Assembly: GCA_039795715.1 (NCBI GenBank)
Contig: JBDKLD010000038.1
Span: forward strand, 1-6,721
Length of the DNA stretch: 6,721 bases
Direction of reading: 5' to 3'
DNA from: JAGOSA01 sp039795715
Lineage (GTDB): Bacteria; Patescibacteriota; Minisyncoccia; Phycocordibacterales; UBA9973
Part shown: positions 1 to 5,913 of the stretch, piece by piece
Layout of the letters: each line of letters starts with the position of its first letter
Numbering within the stretch: position 1 is the stretch's first letter
Notes under the pieces: generated by a model
Database searches by the model: none
What the model was told of the DNA's origin: nothing
The model's input: the letters and a program-made list of their open reading frames with translations, nothing else
Translations under genes and position numbers: made by a program

Positions 1-771
1 CTTCAAACCCTCGGCTTCTTCGAGCGATACTTTCATTCCGAGCGCGATATCGTTGGTGATGTAGGTAGAGCCAGTAGCAAAGACACGAAGCGCCACAACC
101 GAGCCTTCTTCAAAAACTGCCATGGTGACGGTCTCAGCTCCGACATCGACGAGCAAGCAACCCATATTCCGGTCACGATCAGTGAGCGCAACTTCGCCAG
201 CAGCAATCGGACTTGCGACCACGTCAATGACTTCAACGCCAGCGTCTGAGATAGCAGTGAGCAAATCTTCAAGGTGCTGTTCGAAACAAGTGATAAATAA
301 AACCTTGATTTCGAGCTTCATGCCTTTGACTCGTTCAGGACGTCCAGGCAATGTTTTGCCATCAAGCTTAAACCCGACAGGCAAGCGGTGGAGAATACGG
401 CGATTCTTGATCTCCAAATTCTCCTCAGCTGCCTGCATGGCTTTCTGTATGTCGAGTTGTGTGACTTCGCCATCAGCTTTTGAAATAACAGCTGCGCCCA
501 CTGTTGTAGTGGATTCGAGACCAATGCCACCAACAGTCGCAAAGACGCGCTTTATCTGCACACCAGAGGCTTTCTCCGCTTCGTGGAGCGCTTTCTCAAT
601 CGTTTTCGTAGCTTGCTCAATATTCGTAATATAGCCGTGGCGCAGGCCTCGTGTAGGAGTAGTGCCAGTACCAATGATGCGCGGAGCGCGTTCACCTTTG
701 ACGTGTTCAGCAACCGCGACTCGAGTCGCGTAAGTGCCAACATCAATTCCCACCGTAATGTTTCTGATCAT
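1..771 (-). CDS. ftsA: Cell division protein FtsA, N-terminal 257 residues (runs off left edge)
   Basis: Actin-fold ATPase that tethers FtsZ filaments to the membrane and recruits the divisome. The frame is open from ATG at 771 to base 1 with no stop, so the C-terminal half (family about 400 residues, ending in a membrane-targeting helix) lies outside the window. Visible: phosphate-1 motif GIDVGTYATR (residues 8-17), the FtsA-specific 1C (SHS2) region at about 82-160 including PGRPERVKGMKLE, phosphate-2 region DVGAETVTMAVF (209-220) and the family block GSTYITNDIALG (234-245) followed by EEAEGLK. The phosphate-2 loop is unusual: the expected second glycine and T-T are E-T-V. The gene lies 57 bases downstream of ybeY on the same strand, with no terminator between, so co-transcription is likely. 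No Shine-Dalgarno precedes the ATG. ftsZ would be expected beyond the left edge (inference). Identity is confident. Confidence 0.93.
   Translation of the reverse strand, partial: MIRNITVGIDVGTYATRVAVAEHVKGERAPRIIGTGTTPTRGLRHGYITNIEQATKTIEKALHEAEKASGVQIKRVFATVGGIGLESTTTVGAAVISKADGEVTQLDIQKAMQAAEENLEIKNRRILHRLPVGFKLDGKTLPGRPERVKGMKLEIKVLFITCFEQHLEDLLTAISDAGVEVIDVVASPIAAGEVALTDRDRNMGCLLVDVGAETVTMAVFEEGSVVALRVFATGSTYITNDIALGMKVSLEEAEGLK
715..730. repeat. Perfect 16-bp palindrome inside the start of ftsA
   Basis: CGCGACTC is followed directly by its reverse complement GAGTCGCG. In ftsA mRNA this could fold as a 6-bp GC-rich stem with a UCGA loop, about 40-57 bases after the start codon, over codons 14-19 next to the phosphate-1 loop. 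It may be coincidence within coding sequence, or an mRNA structure or protein-binding site. Function is unproven. Confidence 0.5.
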
Positions 772-828
772 TGTATGTGTAAGAGGGCGGCAAGAAAGCT
801 GCGCGATTTTCAAAGAAGAAAAGAGTAA

Positions 829-1212
829 TTATGAAAAACGGCGCAAGAATAATTTTTCCGCTCGTTCCATTCTACTACTATGTACGTATCCTTTCAAATG
901 GAGCATACCGTGAATAACTATGAATTTATTGTATTTTTCAAGTGTCATGCCAAACTCAGCTGCCTTTTTTTTGATAATTGGCGGACAGAGCACAATTTCA
1001 CCGGATTTTTTTGAAAGTGGGAAGGAAAGCACGTCGGTTGCGTAATCCTTACCGCGGTGAGCAATATTCAGTTTCTTCGCTTTCGCCGGATTGATATATG
1101 CAATTGAAAGTTCGTAGGTTTTTCCCAAAATAGCATTTTTGAGGTCTATAAAAGGCAAGCGGGGAAGCTTACCTTTGGTTTCGTTTAATATTGAGAGCGT
1201 CTCGTCCAACAT
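829..1212 (-). CDS. ybeY: Endoribonuclease YbeY / 16S rRNA maturation factor
   Basis: Single-domain zinc metalloprotein of the YbeY/UPF0054 family, which acts in 16S rRNA 3'-end maturation and late 30S quality control in the cytoplasm. The 127 residues are short against the usual ~150. Visible: the family block KDYATDVLSFP (55-65), the strand GEIVL (71-75), and the metal site HGMLHLKGYVH (101-111) with the three histidines H101, H105 and H111 retained. The canonical motif is HGxLHLxGYDH; here the aspartate is valine (V110), and the acidic stretch that often follows is reduced to SSRMERAE. The start at 1212 is 9 bases after the rpsU stop, so the two are almost certainly co-transcribed; an upstream extension would run into rpsU. 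There is no Shine-Dalgarno. Pairing with bS21 fits a role in small-subunit maturation. Family identity is confident; retained activity is inferred from the histidines. Confidence 0.93.
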   Translation of the reverse strand: MLDETLSILNETKGKLPRLPFIDLKNAILGKTYELSIAYINPAKAKKLNIAHRGKDYATDVLSFPLSKKSGEIVLCPPIIKKKAAEFGMTLEKYNKFIVIHGMLHLKGYVHSSRMERAEKLFLRRFS

Positions 1213-1221
1213 TGCGATGGA

Positions 1222-1449
1222 CTAGCTGACCTTACCGAGTTTCTTGAGGCGATCGTACTCAGCTTTGCGCTTCATACGGCGGAGAGCGCCGTTCTTGGTA
1301 ACGAGTTTTGAAGGCTTGCGTTCTGCGTAGCGGCTGCCTTTGACGTTCTGGATAATGTGGGTGTCCATTACCTTACGAGAAAAACGGCGCAAGAGGCTTG
1401 CGTTGTTTTCATTGTTGTTCTTTTTGACTTCTACTTGTGATGCTGACAT
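1222..1449 (-). CDS. rpsU: 30S ribosomal protein bS21
   Basis: Small basic protein of the 30S platform, near the 16S rRNA 3' end. It has 75 residues. The N-terminus (about 1-16) is polar and asparagine-rich. The bS21 core follows: NASLLRRFSRKV (16-27), the divergent middle GSRYAERKPSKL (38-49), and the arginine/lysine helix ALRRMKRKAEYDRLKKLGK (55-73). I chose ATG at 1449 (MSASQVEVK) rather than the in-frame ATG at 1503. The longer form adds 18 residues unlike any bS21, and a good promoter -10/-35 pair falls between the two ATGs, placing the transcript start almost at 1449. No Shine-Dalgarno is present. It is first gene of the apparent rpsU-ybeY-ftsA unit. Sequence is clearly bS21-type but diverged from the proteobacterial form. 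Confidence 0.88.
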   Translation of the reverse strand: MSASQVEVKKNNNENNASLLRRFSRKVMDTHIIQNVKGSRYAERKPSKLVTKNGALRRMKRKAEYDRLKKLGKVS

Positions 1450-1457
1450 GTGGTCAA

Positions 1458-1486
1458 AAGATAGCATAGATATGGGGTAGAGGCAA
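1458..1486 (-). promoter_or_regulatory. Predicted sigma70-type promoter for rpsU-ybeY-ftsA
   Basis: Read on the minus strand: -35 TTGCCT (1486-1481), a 17-base spacer, -10 TATCTT (1463-1458), each 4 of 6 to consensus. Only 8 bases separate the -10 from the rpsU ATG, so the predicted transcript would be leaderless or have a leader of one or two bases. Confidence 0.5.
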
Positions 1487-1526
1487 GAGGGAGGTAGCCG
1501 CATAGATACCCAGGAAATAAAAATAC

Positions 1527-1555
1527 TTGCTAATAATTAAACCATGTGTTATAAA
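1527..1555 (+). promoter_or_regulatory. Predicted promoter for the DnaA-HTH-like gene
   Basis: -35 TTGCTA (1527-1532), exactly 17 bases, -10 TATAAA (1550-1555). Transcription would begin near 1562, downstream of the ATG at 1544 but about a dozen bases before the ATG at 1574. This is the main reason for preferring the shorter protein. Confidence 0.5.
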
Positions 1556-1573
1556 GAAAAAAAATATACCGAC

Positions 1574-2428
1574 ATGAAGACACAAGAAAAGAACCTTTAC
1601 ATTCCCTGGGATAATGAAAAAAATTCATTTGCTGTAGCAATGGATGAACAAATCAACGATTCAACAATATTTTATGCTAACGAATTAATTCGTATTATCG
1701 CAAAGTATTTTTTTATTAAACCGGCAATATTAACGTACCCAAATAAAATAAGGAAAGTCACCCCAATTTCTACTGTTTCAACTGCAAAGGCAATTTTCCT
1801 TAGTTTGATGCTTCAGCGCAAACAAGATGACGATGTAAAGCTAATAGCTAGATTTATGTCAGCAGGAATGCCCGAAGTCGAATACTATATGAAAAAAATC
1901 AGATTACTGACAAGGGTGTATGGTGAAGAGTCGATGGCTCTCAACTATAAACTTCATAGAGTTGAAAGAGAATTTTACTCGAAGCAGTATGAAGGCGCAG
2001 AAGAAAAACATACGAACATAGTCCCTGAAAAAAAAGTTAAGCCCGTAGTAATTAGTGAAATAATTGTGCCTACTCCTATCAAGCTAGCCAAGCTCCCTAC
2101 TACTATTTCTCATAAAGAAATGCTTCCATTTATCTTCCAGAAATTTGAAGGAGAATTGGAGGTAAGTGAAGAAGATCTTAAATCAAGGAATAGAAAAAGG
2201 TATGTTGTCGATGCACGGAAAATTTTCGGGAAAATTACCTATGAATTATTTTCTATATCAAAAACTGAACTTGGACGGATGCTCAATAGAAGGCATGCAA
2301 CTGTAAGTCATTGGCTAAAATGCCACGATAATTTTTATCAGTTCTCAGCAGATTATAGAAATAATTACAATAAGCTATCAAAAATTATTAACGATCATAC
2401 TATTATGATCAAGTCTATGGAAACATAG
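1574..2428 (+). CDS. Orphan protein with two DnaA domain-IV-like helix-turn-helix units, no AAA+ domain
   Basis: Not a named family that I recognise; 284 residues from ATG 1574 (an in-frame ATG at 1544 would add 10). Two segments share one plan. Unit A (about 31-112) has ELIRIIAKYFFIKP, then STAKAIFLSLML, then LIARFMSAGMPEVEYYMKKI. Unit B (about 183-272) has LPFIFQKFEGE, then YVVDARKIFGKITYE, then ELGRMLNRRHATVSHWLK. Unit B matches the DnaA domain IV layout: a basic loop, the long xARxI helix, and the signature turn R-x-x-[AT]-T-V that contacts DnaA boxes, here RRHATVSHWL (239-248). Unit A keeps the scaffold but has lost the basic R-H-A-T-V residues, so it may be structural. A basic/proline linker (about 145-180) joins them. 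There is no P-loop, Walker B or membrane segment. Two lines of this gene counted by hand gave about 28% and 37% GC, against over 50% in mreB lines, which suggests different ancestry or pace. Likely a DNA-binding regulator or replication accessory; the fold call is moderate, function unknown. Confidence 0.6.
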   Translation: MKTQEKNLYIPWDNEKNSFAVAMDEQINDSTIFYANELIRIIAKYFFIKPAILTYPNKIRKVTPISTVSTAKAIFLSLMLQRKQDDDVKLIARFMSAGMPEVEYYMKKIRLLTRVYGEESMALNYKLHRVEREFYSKQYEGAEEKHTNIVPEKKVKPVVISEIIVPTPIKLAKLPTTISHKEMLPFIFQKFEGELEVSEEDLKSRNRKRYVVDARKIFGKITYELFSISKTELGRMLNRRHATVSHWLKCHDNFYQFSADYRNNYNKLSKIINDHTIMIKSMET

Positions 2429-2437
2429 ACTTTTTTT
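2412..2437 (+). terminator. Intrinsic terminator overlapping the stop codon of the DnaA-HTH-like gene
   Basis: Perfect 8-bp stem AGTCTATG / CATAGACT closed by a GAAA (GNRA-type) tetraloop and followed by an unbroken run of T to 2437. The TAG stop (2426-2428) lies in the 3' arm. It sits in the 18-base gap and overlap between two convergent genes. The minus-strand copy lacks a T tract, so it is directed at the plus-strand transcript. Confidence 0.88.
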
Positions 2438-2446
2438 ATACATATT

Positions 2447-4321
2447 TTATTCCACATCTACCTTGATAGCTTTCGGTAAAATAGCCAGCTTAGCGTGGAG
2501 CTCTTCCTCTTGTGTATCAGCTTCATTTTTAGGAATAAGTGGCCAGAGTTCTGGGTCGAGTTTGAGTTGCATGCGCACCGTTATGCGACCACGTTCTGCT
2601 GGAGCTTCGAAAAATTCGGGAACATGTTCAAGAAAAAGCTGCTCGAGTTTTTTTGTGGCTTTTTCGATGGCATTGGTCTGGCCAGAAAAAGACAAATTGA
2701 TGAGCCGTTTGTATGGCGGATAACCGAGACTCGTGCGGACCAAAAATTCTTTGTCAGCGAATTCGGCAAATGTCCCACGTTTTGCGCCCTCGATTACAGC
2801 TTCATGTGCAAATCTAGTTTGGATAATTACTTGCTTACCCATCTCACATAGGCGCATGATGAGATGCGCAGCACGCTCGGGAGCATTGTAGAGAGGCATA
2901 GAGAAAAGGTTGTCGAGCGACGGCACGACGATGAGGTCGACACTTTCAGGCATTCTACCAAATGCTGCCTCGGTGCCGAGAAGGATTCTTTTTTTTCTAT
3001 CGGCGAAATCTTTTGCGGCAAGGTCCATGTCGTGATCTTTTTGTCGTCCATCGATACGCGCGACCATGCCGCCGAGTCCACTTGCGATTAGCTCTTCTTT
3101 TACTCTATCGATGCCGACGCCAAGCGGTACAAGATTCCAACTGCCACACCGGCTACAAACAATGTCCGGGCTTTTATTTTCATCACATCGTGCGCAGAAA
3201 AAAGCTCTCTCTGTATCTGAGAGAAGCGTGAGTGCGCTTCCACATGTTGGACATGTAACTCCTTGTCCGCAATCCTTGCATACCGTGTTTGACGCATAAT
3301 TTTTGCGCATGGAGAAAATAAAAACCTGACCATCGTCAACGACACATCGATTGATTGCCTCTAATGCTTTGGTAGAGAGTGCCTTGAATCCTTCTGAGTC
3401 AGGCTTTTTTATTGCAAGATCAATAATATCAGGCGAGCGACCATGAATTCGATAACTCAGCCGTTCAACAGTACCCGCTGTGCCGAGACGAACTCGGCCA
3501 CTAGTTTTCAGTTCGAGTAATGAATCAGAAAAAACAATTGGTACGCCGGAGACATAAGCGAACACTTCCACGGCAAGTTTTTTATCTATAATCGGTCGAC
3601 GACGAGTATTGTAGAGGCTCGATGATTCATGTTCGATAATAATAGTGCCAAGTTTTTGCACCGGCAGTACCGCTGCAAAAAAAGTACCAACAAGAAGCAA
3701 TGGATGCTTTGATTCTGCGGCCCTCACCACCATTTCTTTTTGCACTTTTTTGTTTTCTTCACCAGTAAAAAAAATAGTGTGATCGGTGATACCTTTCGAT
3801 AAAAGCTCTCGCCACATTTTGGCCTCTTGAATTGTCGGCAATACGATGGCAACAGATTCTTTCTTGGCGAAGTATTCACGAATTAGTTTTTTGAAATAGA
3901 CAACACGATCGTCTTTTGAGGTTTGGATGAGTGTTGGCACTATTTTCGCTGATGATTTCGGTGTAGTTGGCTTGATCTCTTTGAGTGTGGCATCATCAAA
4001 AATCGCTGGACGAATCGCTGAGAGTATTAGTCCTGGATGCGAAACATAGTAACGTGCAAGAATTTTTGCTGTTTTATACAATGCGCCGCCATGCAAAGTT
4101 GGACCGAGAACTTGCTCAATTTTTTTAAGTTGAAAAGGAGATTGCTTGATCGAGCTTTTGTCTTCTTCTATTTTGTCGACTCGATCGACAATGCCGAGTA
4201 CTTTTCGCCCGCGAATTTTTATTTCAACAGTATCACCCTCTGACACCTCCTTCATAGTGAAATAAGAAAGAGACCCTTTGTCAGGCCCCGCGCCGATCGG
4301 AAATATGTGGACGGCTTTCAT
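2447..4321 (-). CDS. priA: PriA-family primosomal protein with inactivated helicase motifs
   Basis: PriA recognises stalled forks and reloads the replicative helicase. The 624 residues (family about 650-800) retain its order: 3' DNA-binding-like N-terminus with YYVSHPGLILSAIRPA (91-106), helicase lobe 1, an eight-cysteine zinc module (C348, C351, C357, C360, C376, C379, C389, C392), lobe 2 with ILLGTEAAFG (446-455) and QVIIQT (497-502), and the C-terminal block LGYPPYKRL (532-540). The ATPase motifs are eroded. TGSGKTEVY corresponds to TSKDDRVVY (134-142), so the P-loop Lys/Thr are Asp/Arg. DEEH corresponds to EHES (230-233). The GRAGR arginine-finger motif is missing between MRLCEM and GKQV (489-497). 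GVGIDRVKEEL (401-411) replaces the usual GxGTERxxEEL. The reading frame is intact, so this is not a decaying pseudogene. It likely works as a fork-binding/scaffold protein without a motor. The start MKAVHIFPIG has no Shine-Dalgarno. Confidence 0.88.
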   Translation of the reverse strand: MKAVHIFPIGAGPDKGSLSYFTMKEVSEGDTVEIKIRGRKVLGIVDRVDKIEEDKSSIKQSPFQLKKIEQVLGPTLHGGALYKTAKILARYYVSHPGLILSAIRPAIFDDATLKEIKPTTPKSSAKIVPTLIQTSKDDRVVYFKKLIREYFAKKESVAIVLPTIQEAKMWRELLSKGITDHTIFFTGEENKKVQKEMVVRAAESKHPLLLVGTFFAAVLPVQKLGTIIIEHESSSLYNTRRRPIIDKKLAVEVFAYVSGVPIVFSDSLLELKTSGRVRLGTAGTVERLSYRIHGRSPDIIDLAIKKPDSEGFKALSTKALEAINRCVVDDGQVFIFSMRKNYASNTVCKDCGQGVTCPTCGSALTLLSDTERAFFCARCDENKSPDIVCSRCGSWNLVPLGVGIDRVKEELIASGLGGMVARIDGRQKDHDMDLAAKDFADRKKRILLGTEAAFGRMPESVDLIVVPSLDNLFSMPLYNAPERAAHLIMRLCEMGKQVIIQTRFAHEAVIEGAKRGTFAEFADKEFLVRTSLGYPPYKRLINLSFSGQTNAIEKATKKLEQLFLEHVPEFFEAPAERGRITVRMQLKLDPELWPLIPKNEADTQEEELHAKLAILPKAIKVDVE

Positions 4322-4327
4322 GTATCA

Positions 4328-4357
4328 AGCGTACCATTTTGAGATGAAATATATCAA
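4328..4357 (-). promoter_or_regulatory. Predicted extended -10 promoter for priA
   Basis: On the minus strand: -35 TTGATA (4357-4352), 18 bases, -10 TACGCT (4333-4328) preceded by TGG (extended -10). Six bases lie between the -10 and the priA ATG, implying a leaderless transcript. The -35 touches the T tract of the upstream gene's terminator. Confidence 0.45.
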
Positions 4358-4382
4358 AAGAAAAAGCACCACATAGTGGCGC
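4356..4382 (-). terminator. Intrinsic terminator downstream of the small membrane-protein gene
   Basis: Minus-strand RNA: 7-bp stem GCGCCAC / GTGGTGC (one G-U pair) with a TAT loop, then TTTTTCTTTT. It begins 27 bases after the stop at 4409 and separates that gene from priA, so the two are independent units. A T-run also follows the stem on the plus strand (4385-4390), but there the stem has an A-C mismatch. Confidence 0.75.
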
Positions 4383-4408
4383 CTGTTTTTTGTAAATCTC
4401 TTGCACTA

Positions 4409-4801
4409 TCATTGCTCTGCTAGTAGCCAATTATTTTTCCAATCCGTAGAACCAAAATCTGGTACAAATCTGGCGTAACCGAGTTTGGGGACAGTCATCG
4501 ATATGAATTTTATCGAATCCTGCCCAATGCCATCGTTACAAACTGCTTTCCCGATGTAGTAGGATGGTCCTTCAGAAAGCATGTCTTCATCTGTTGTCTT
4601 GCATTCTCTAAAGAAGACAACTTTATAACCTAGTAAGGGCTTTGTTGCACAGTCAATGATTGTCGCTACTTTAACAGAATCAATAACTAGTTGGTTTTCT
4701 TCGGAAATCCCTCTCCGGAATCCATCTACTATGCAGTAAGTGGTGAGTGCCGATACAACAAGAATCGTAAATGTAAATAATATTATTTTTCTATTTTGCA
4801 T
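4409..4801 (-). CDS. Small membrane-anchored protein of unknown function
   Basis: I do not recognise this family. The 130 residues start with a basic MQNRK and a hydrophobic helix (about 6-25, IILFTFTILVVSALTTYCIV), which fits a signal anchor or a poorly cleaved signal peptide. The rest is soluble and presumably outside the membrane. Cysteines are at 23, 51, 67 and 88; the last three (DCATK, ECKTT, VCNDG) could form a disulfide. C23 is within the hydrophobic stretch but there is no clear lipobox. The C-terminal part is beta-like with aromatic residues (SYYIGKAVC, GYARFVPDFG, WKNNW). The gene has its own promoter and terminator, so it is a single-gene unit divergent from mreB. Composition is AT-richer than mreB. 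The good initiation and termination signals argue for a real gene. Confidence 0.75.
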   Translation of the reverse strand: MQNRKIILFTFTILVVSALTTYCIVDGFRRGISEENQLVIDSVKVATIIDCATKPLLGYKVVFFRECKTTDEDMLSEGPSYYIGKAVCNDGIGQDSIKFISMTVPKLGYARFVPDFGSTDWKNNWLLAEQ

Positions 4802-4810
4802 AATGTACGT

Positions 4811-4825
4811 CTTTAAGTTTTAAAG
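4811..4825. promoter_or_regulatory. Inverted repeat at the predicted transcript start of the small membrane-protein gene
   Basis: CTTTAA, three bases, TTAAAG: a perfect 6-bp inverted repeat directly abutting the -10 (4826-4831) and covering the expected start site. It could be an operator or a weak 5' hairpin; AT-rich 6-mers also arise by chance. Confidence 0.3.
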
Positions 4826-4853
4826 ATTATAGCACCAAATCATGAAAAGTCAA
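4826..4853 (-). promoter_or_regulatory. Strong predicted sigma70 promoter for the small membrane-protein gene
   Basis: On the minus strand: -35 TTGACT (4853-4848), 16 bases, -10 TATAAT (4831-4826) with an upstream TGC extension. The -10 is a perfect consensus and the -35 is 5 of 6, the best promoter in the window. The leader would be roughly 18 bases. Confidence 0.7.
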
Positions 4854-4863
4854 ATTTCGGTTA

Positions 4864-4887
4864 TATAATAGCCTGGTATGGTATACT
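4864..4887 (+). promoter_or_regulatory. Predicted mreB promoter elements
   Basis: Two -10 candidates precede mreB: TATAAT (4864-4869) and an extended -10 TGGTATACT (4879-4887). Neither has a clear -35 at 16-18 bases. The extended element lies 12 bases from the ATG, giving a leader of about 6 bases. The core elements lie within about 70 bases of the divergent promoter, so the two could interact. Confidence 0.45.
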
Positions 4888-4899
4888 CCCGTCACAAAT

Positions 4900-5913
4900 A
4901 TGAGTATTTTCTCTCGAAAAATTGGCATAGATCTGGGCACGGCGAATACGCTAGTTTTTGTGCCGGGAAAAGGCATTGTCCTGTCCGAGCCTTCAGTTGT
5001 TGCTATTTCTGAGCAAGACAATAAAATCCTGGCTATTGGTAAAGAAGCCAAGGAAATGATTGGACGCACACCAGAATCTATCGTCGCATATCGTCCGCTC
5101 AAGGATGGCGTTATCGCCGACTACCGCGTGACTGAAGCCATGTTGCGTTACTTTATTCGCAAAGCGCTTGGTCCATACTCACTTTTTAAACCTGATGTCA
5201 TGGTCTCTGTTCCTGCCGGAGTGACCTCAACTGAGCGACGTGCTGTTGTCGAAGCCACCATCCGTGCAGGAGCCAAAAATGCCTACATCGTCAAAGAGCC
5301 GATTCTGGCCGCGATTGGGGCAGGCATTCCTATTTATGAATCGCGTGGACACATGATCGTCGATATTGGCGGAGGTACGACTGACGTCGCGGTGATCTCG
5401 CTCGGTGGTATTGTTGCGGCGACTTCGGTAAAGTGTGCCGGCAATAAAATAGATGCAGCAATTGCGGACTACATTAAAAAAACATTCAATCTCGCAATCG
5501 GCGACAAAACTGCAGAAATGGTGAAAGTGAAAATCGGCGCAGCTATCCCGCTTGAAGAAGAGCTCACAGTTACTATAAAAGGTCGCGACTATGTGCAGGG
5601 TTTGCCACGAACTGCGAGTATCTCAACCAATGAAATCGTGCGCGCAATCGATGGCGAGCTCAAACAGATGATCAAAGCCATCAAAGATGTCTTGCAGGAA
5701 ACGCCACCTGAACTTGCGGCTGATATTATCGATTCTGGCATTACGATGACTGGCGGTACAGCACAGCTCCGTGGTTTTCCTGATTTGGTATATCGAAAAA
5801 CCGGCGTCAAAGCGCAAATGGCTGAAGATCCGCTACTCTGCGTCGTCAAAGGTACTGGTATCGCACTCGAACATTTGGATACATACAAAAAGAGCATTTT
5901 GAGCAAGAGGTAA
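4900..5913 (+). CDS. mreB: Rod-shape-determining actin homologue MreB
   Basis: Bacterial actin that forms membrane-associated filaments guiding cell-wall synthesis. The 337 residues are full length for the family. Visible in order: a short N-terminus MSIFSRK, phosphate-1 GIDLGTANT (9-17), VSVPAGVTSTERRAV (102-116), the catalytic-loop region VKEPILAAIGAG (131-142), phosphate-2 DIGGGTTDVAV (155-165), GNKID (181-185) and the adenosine motif GITMTGGTAQLRG (280-292). All nucleotide-binding motifs are intact, in contrast with the altered FtsA phosphate-2 loop and the PriA P-loop in the same window. The ATG at 4900 places the phosphate-1 loop at the normal distance and is preceded by promoter-like sequence, not by a Shine-Dalgarno. 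mreC/mreD do not follow; the next gene is the clamp-loader subunit, 12 bases on. Presence implies a rod-like or elongating cell. Confidence 0.96.
   Translation: MSIFSRKIGIDLGTANTLVFVPGKGIVLSEPSVVAISEQDNKILAIGKEAKEMIGRTPESIVAYRPLKDGVIADYRVTEAMLRYFIRKALGPYSLFKPDVMVSVPAGVTSTERRAVVEATIRAGAKNAYIVKEPILAAIGAGIPIYESRGHMIVDIGGGTTDVAVISLGGIVAATSVKCAGNKIDAAIADYIKKTFNLAIGDKTAEMVKVKIGAAIPLEEELTVTIKGRDYVQGLPRTASISTNEIVRAIDGELKQMIKAIKDVLQETPPELAADIIDSGITMTGGTAQLRGFPDLVYRKTGVKAQMAEDPLLCVVKGTGIALEHLDTYKKSILSKR

Noticed and set aside
122..634. Plus-strand open frame of 170 codons opposite ftsA
   Set aside because: It is serine/alanine-rich with no recognisable domain and lies wholly antisense to a clear FtsA coding sequence, a typical shadow frame.
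1450..1503. N-terminal extension of bS21 from ATG 1503
   Set aside because: The extra 18 residues are unlike bS21 and the region is better explained as the rpsU promoter.
1544..1573. Longer start for the DnaA-HTH-like protein (MCYKEKKYTD...)
   Set aside because: The best promoter (TTGCTA-17-TATAAA) has its -10 at 1550-1555, downstream of this ATG, so the ATG at 1574 is preferred. A weaker -10-like AATAAT at 1532-1537 would allow the longer form, so it is not excluded.
1681..1692. Perfect 12-bp palindrome CGAATTAATTCG
   Set aside because: It is AT-rich, inside coding sequence (codons for N-E-L-I-R), and no second copy was seen; chance is a sufficient explanation.
3205..3240. Overlapping short inverted repeats (TCTCTC/GAGAGA and GAAGCG/CGCTTC) in priA
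   Set aside because: Short 6-bp arms within coding sequence for the zinc module, with no T tract and no regulatory context.
2447..4321. priA as a decaying pseudogene
   Set aside because: The frame is open over 624 codons, all eight zinc cysteines and C-terminal blocks are preserved, and a promoter is visible; selective loss of motor motifs fits a repurposed protein better than decay.
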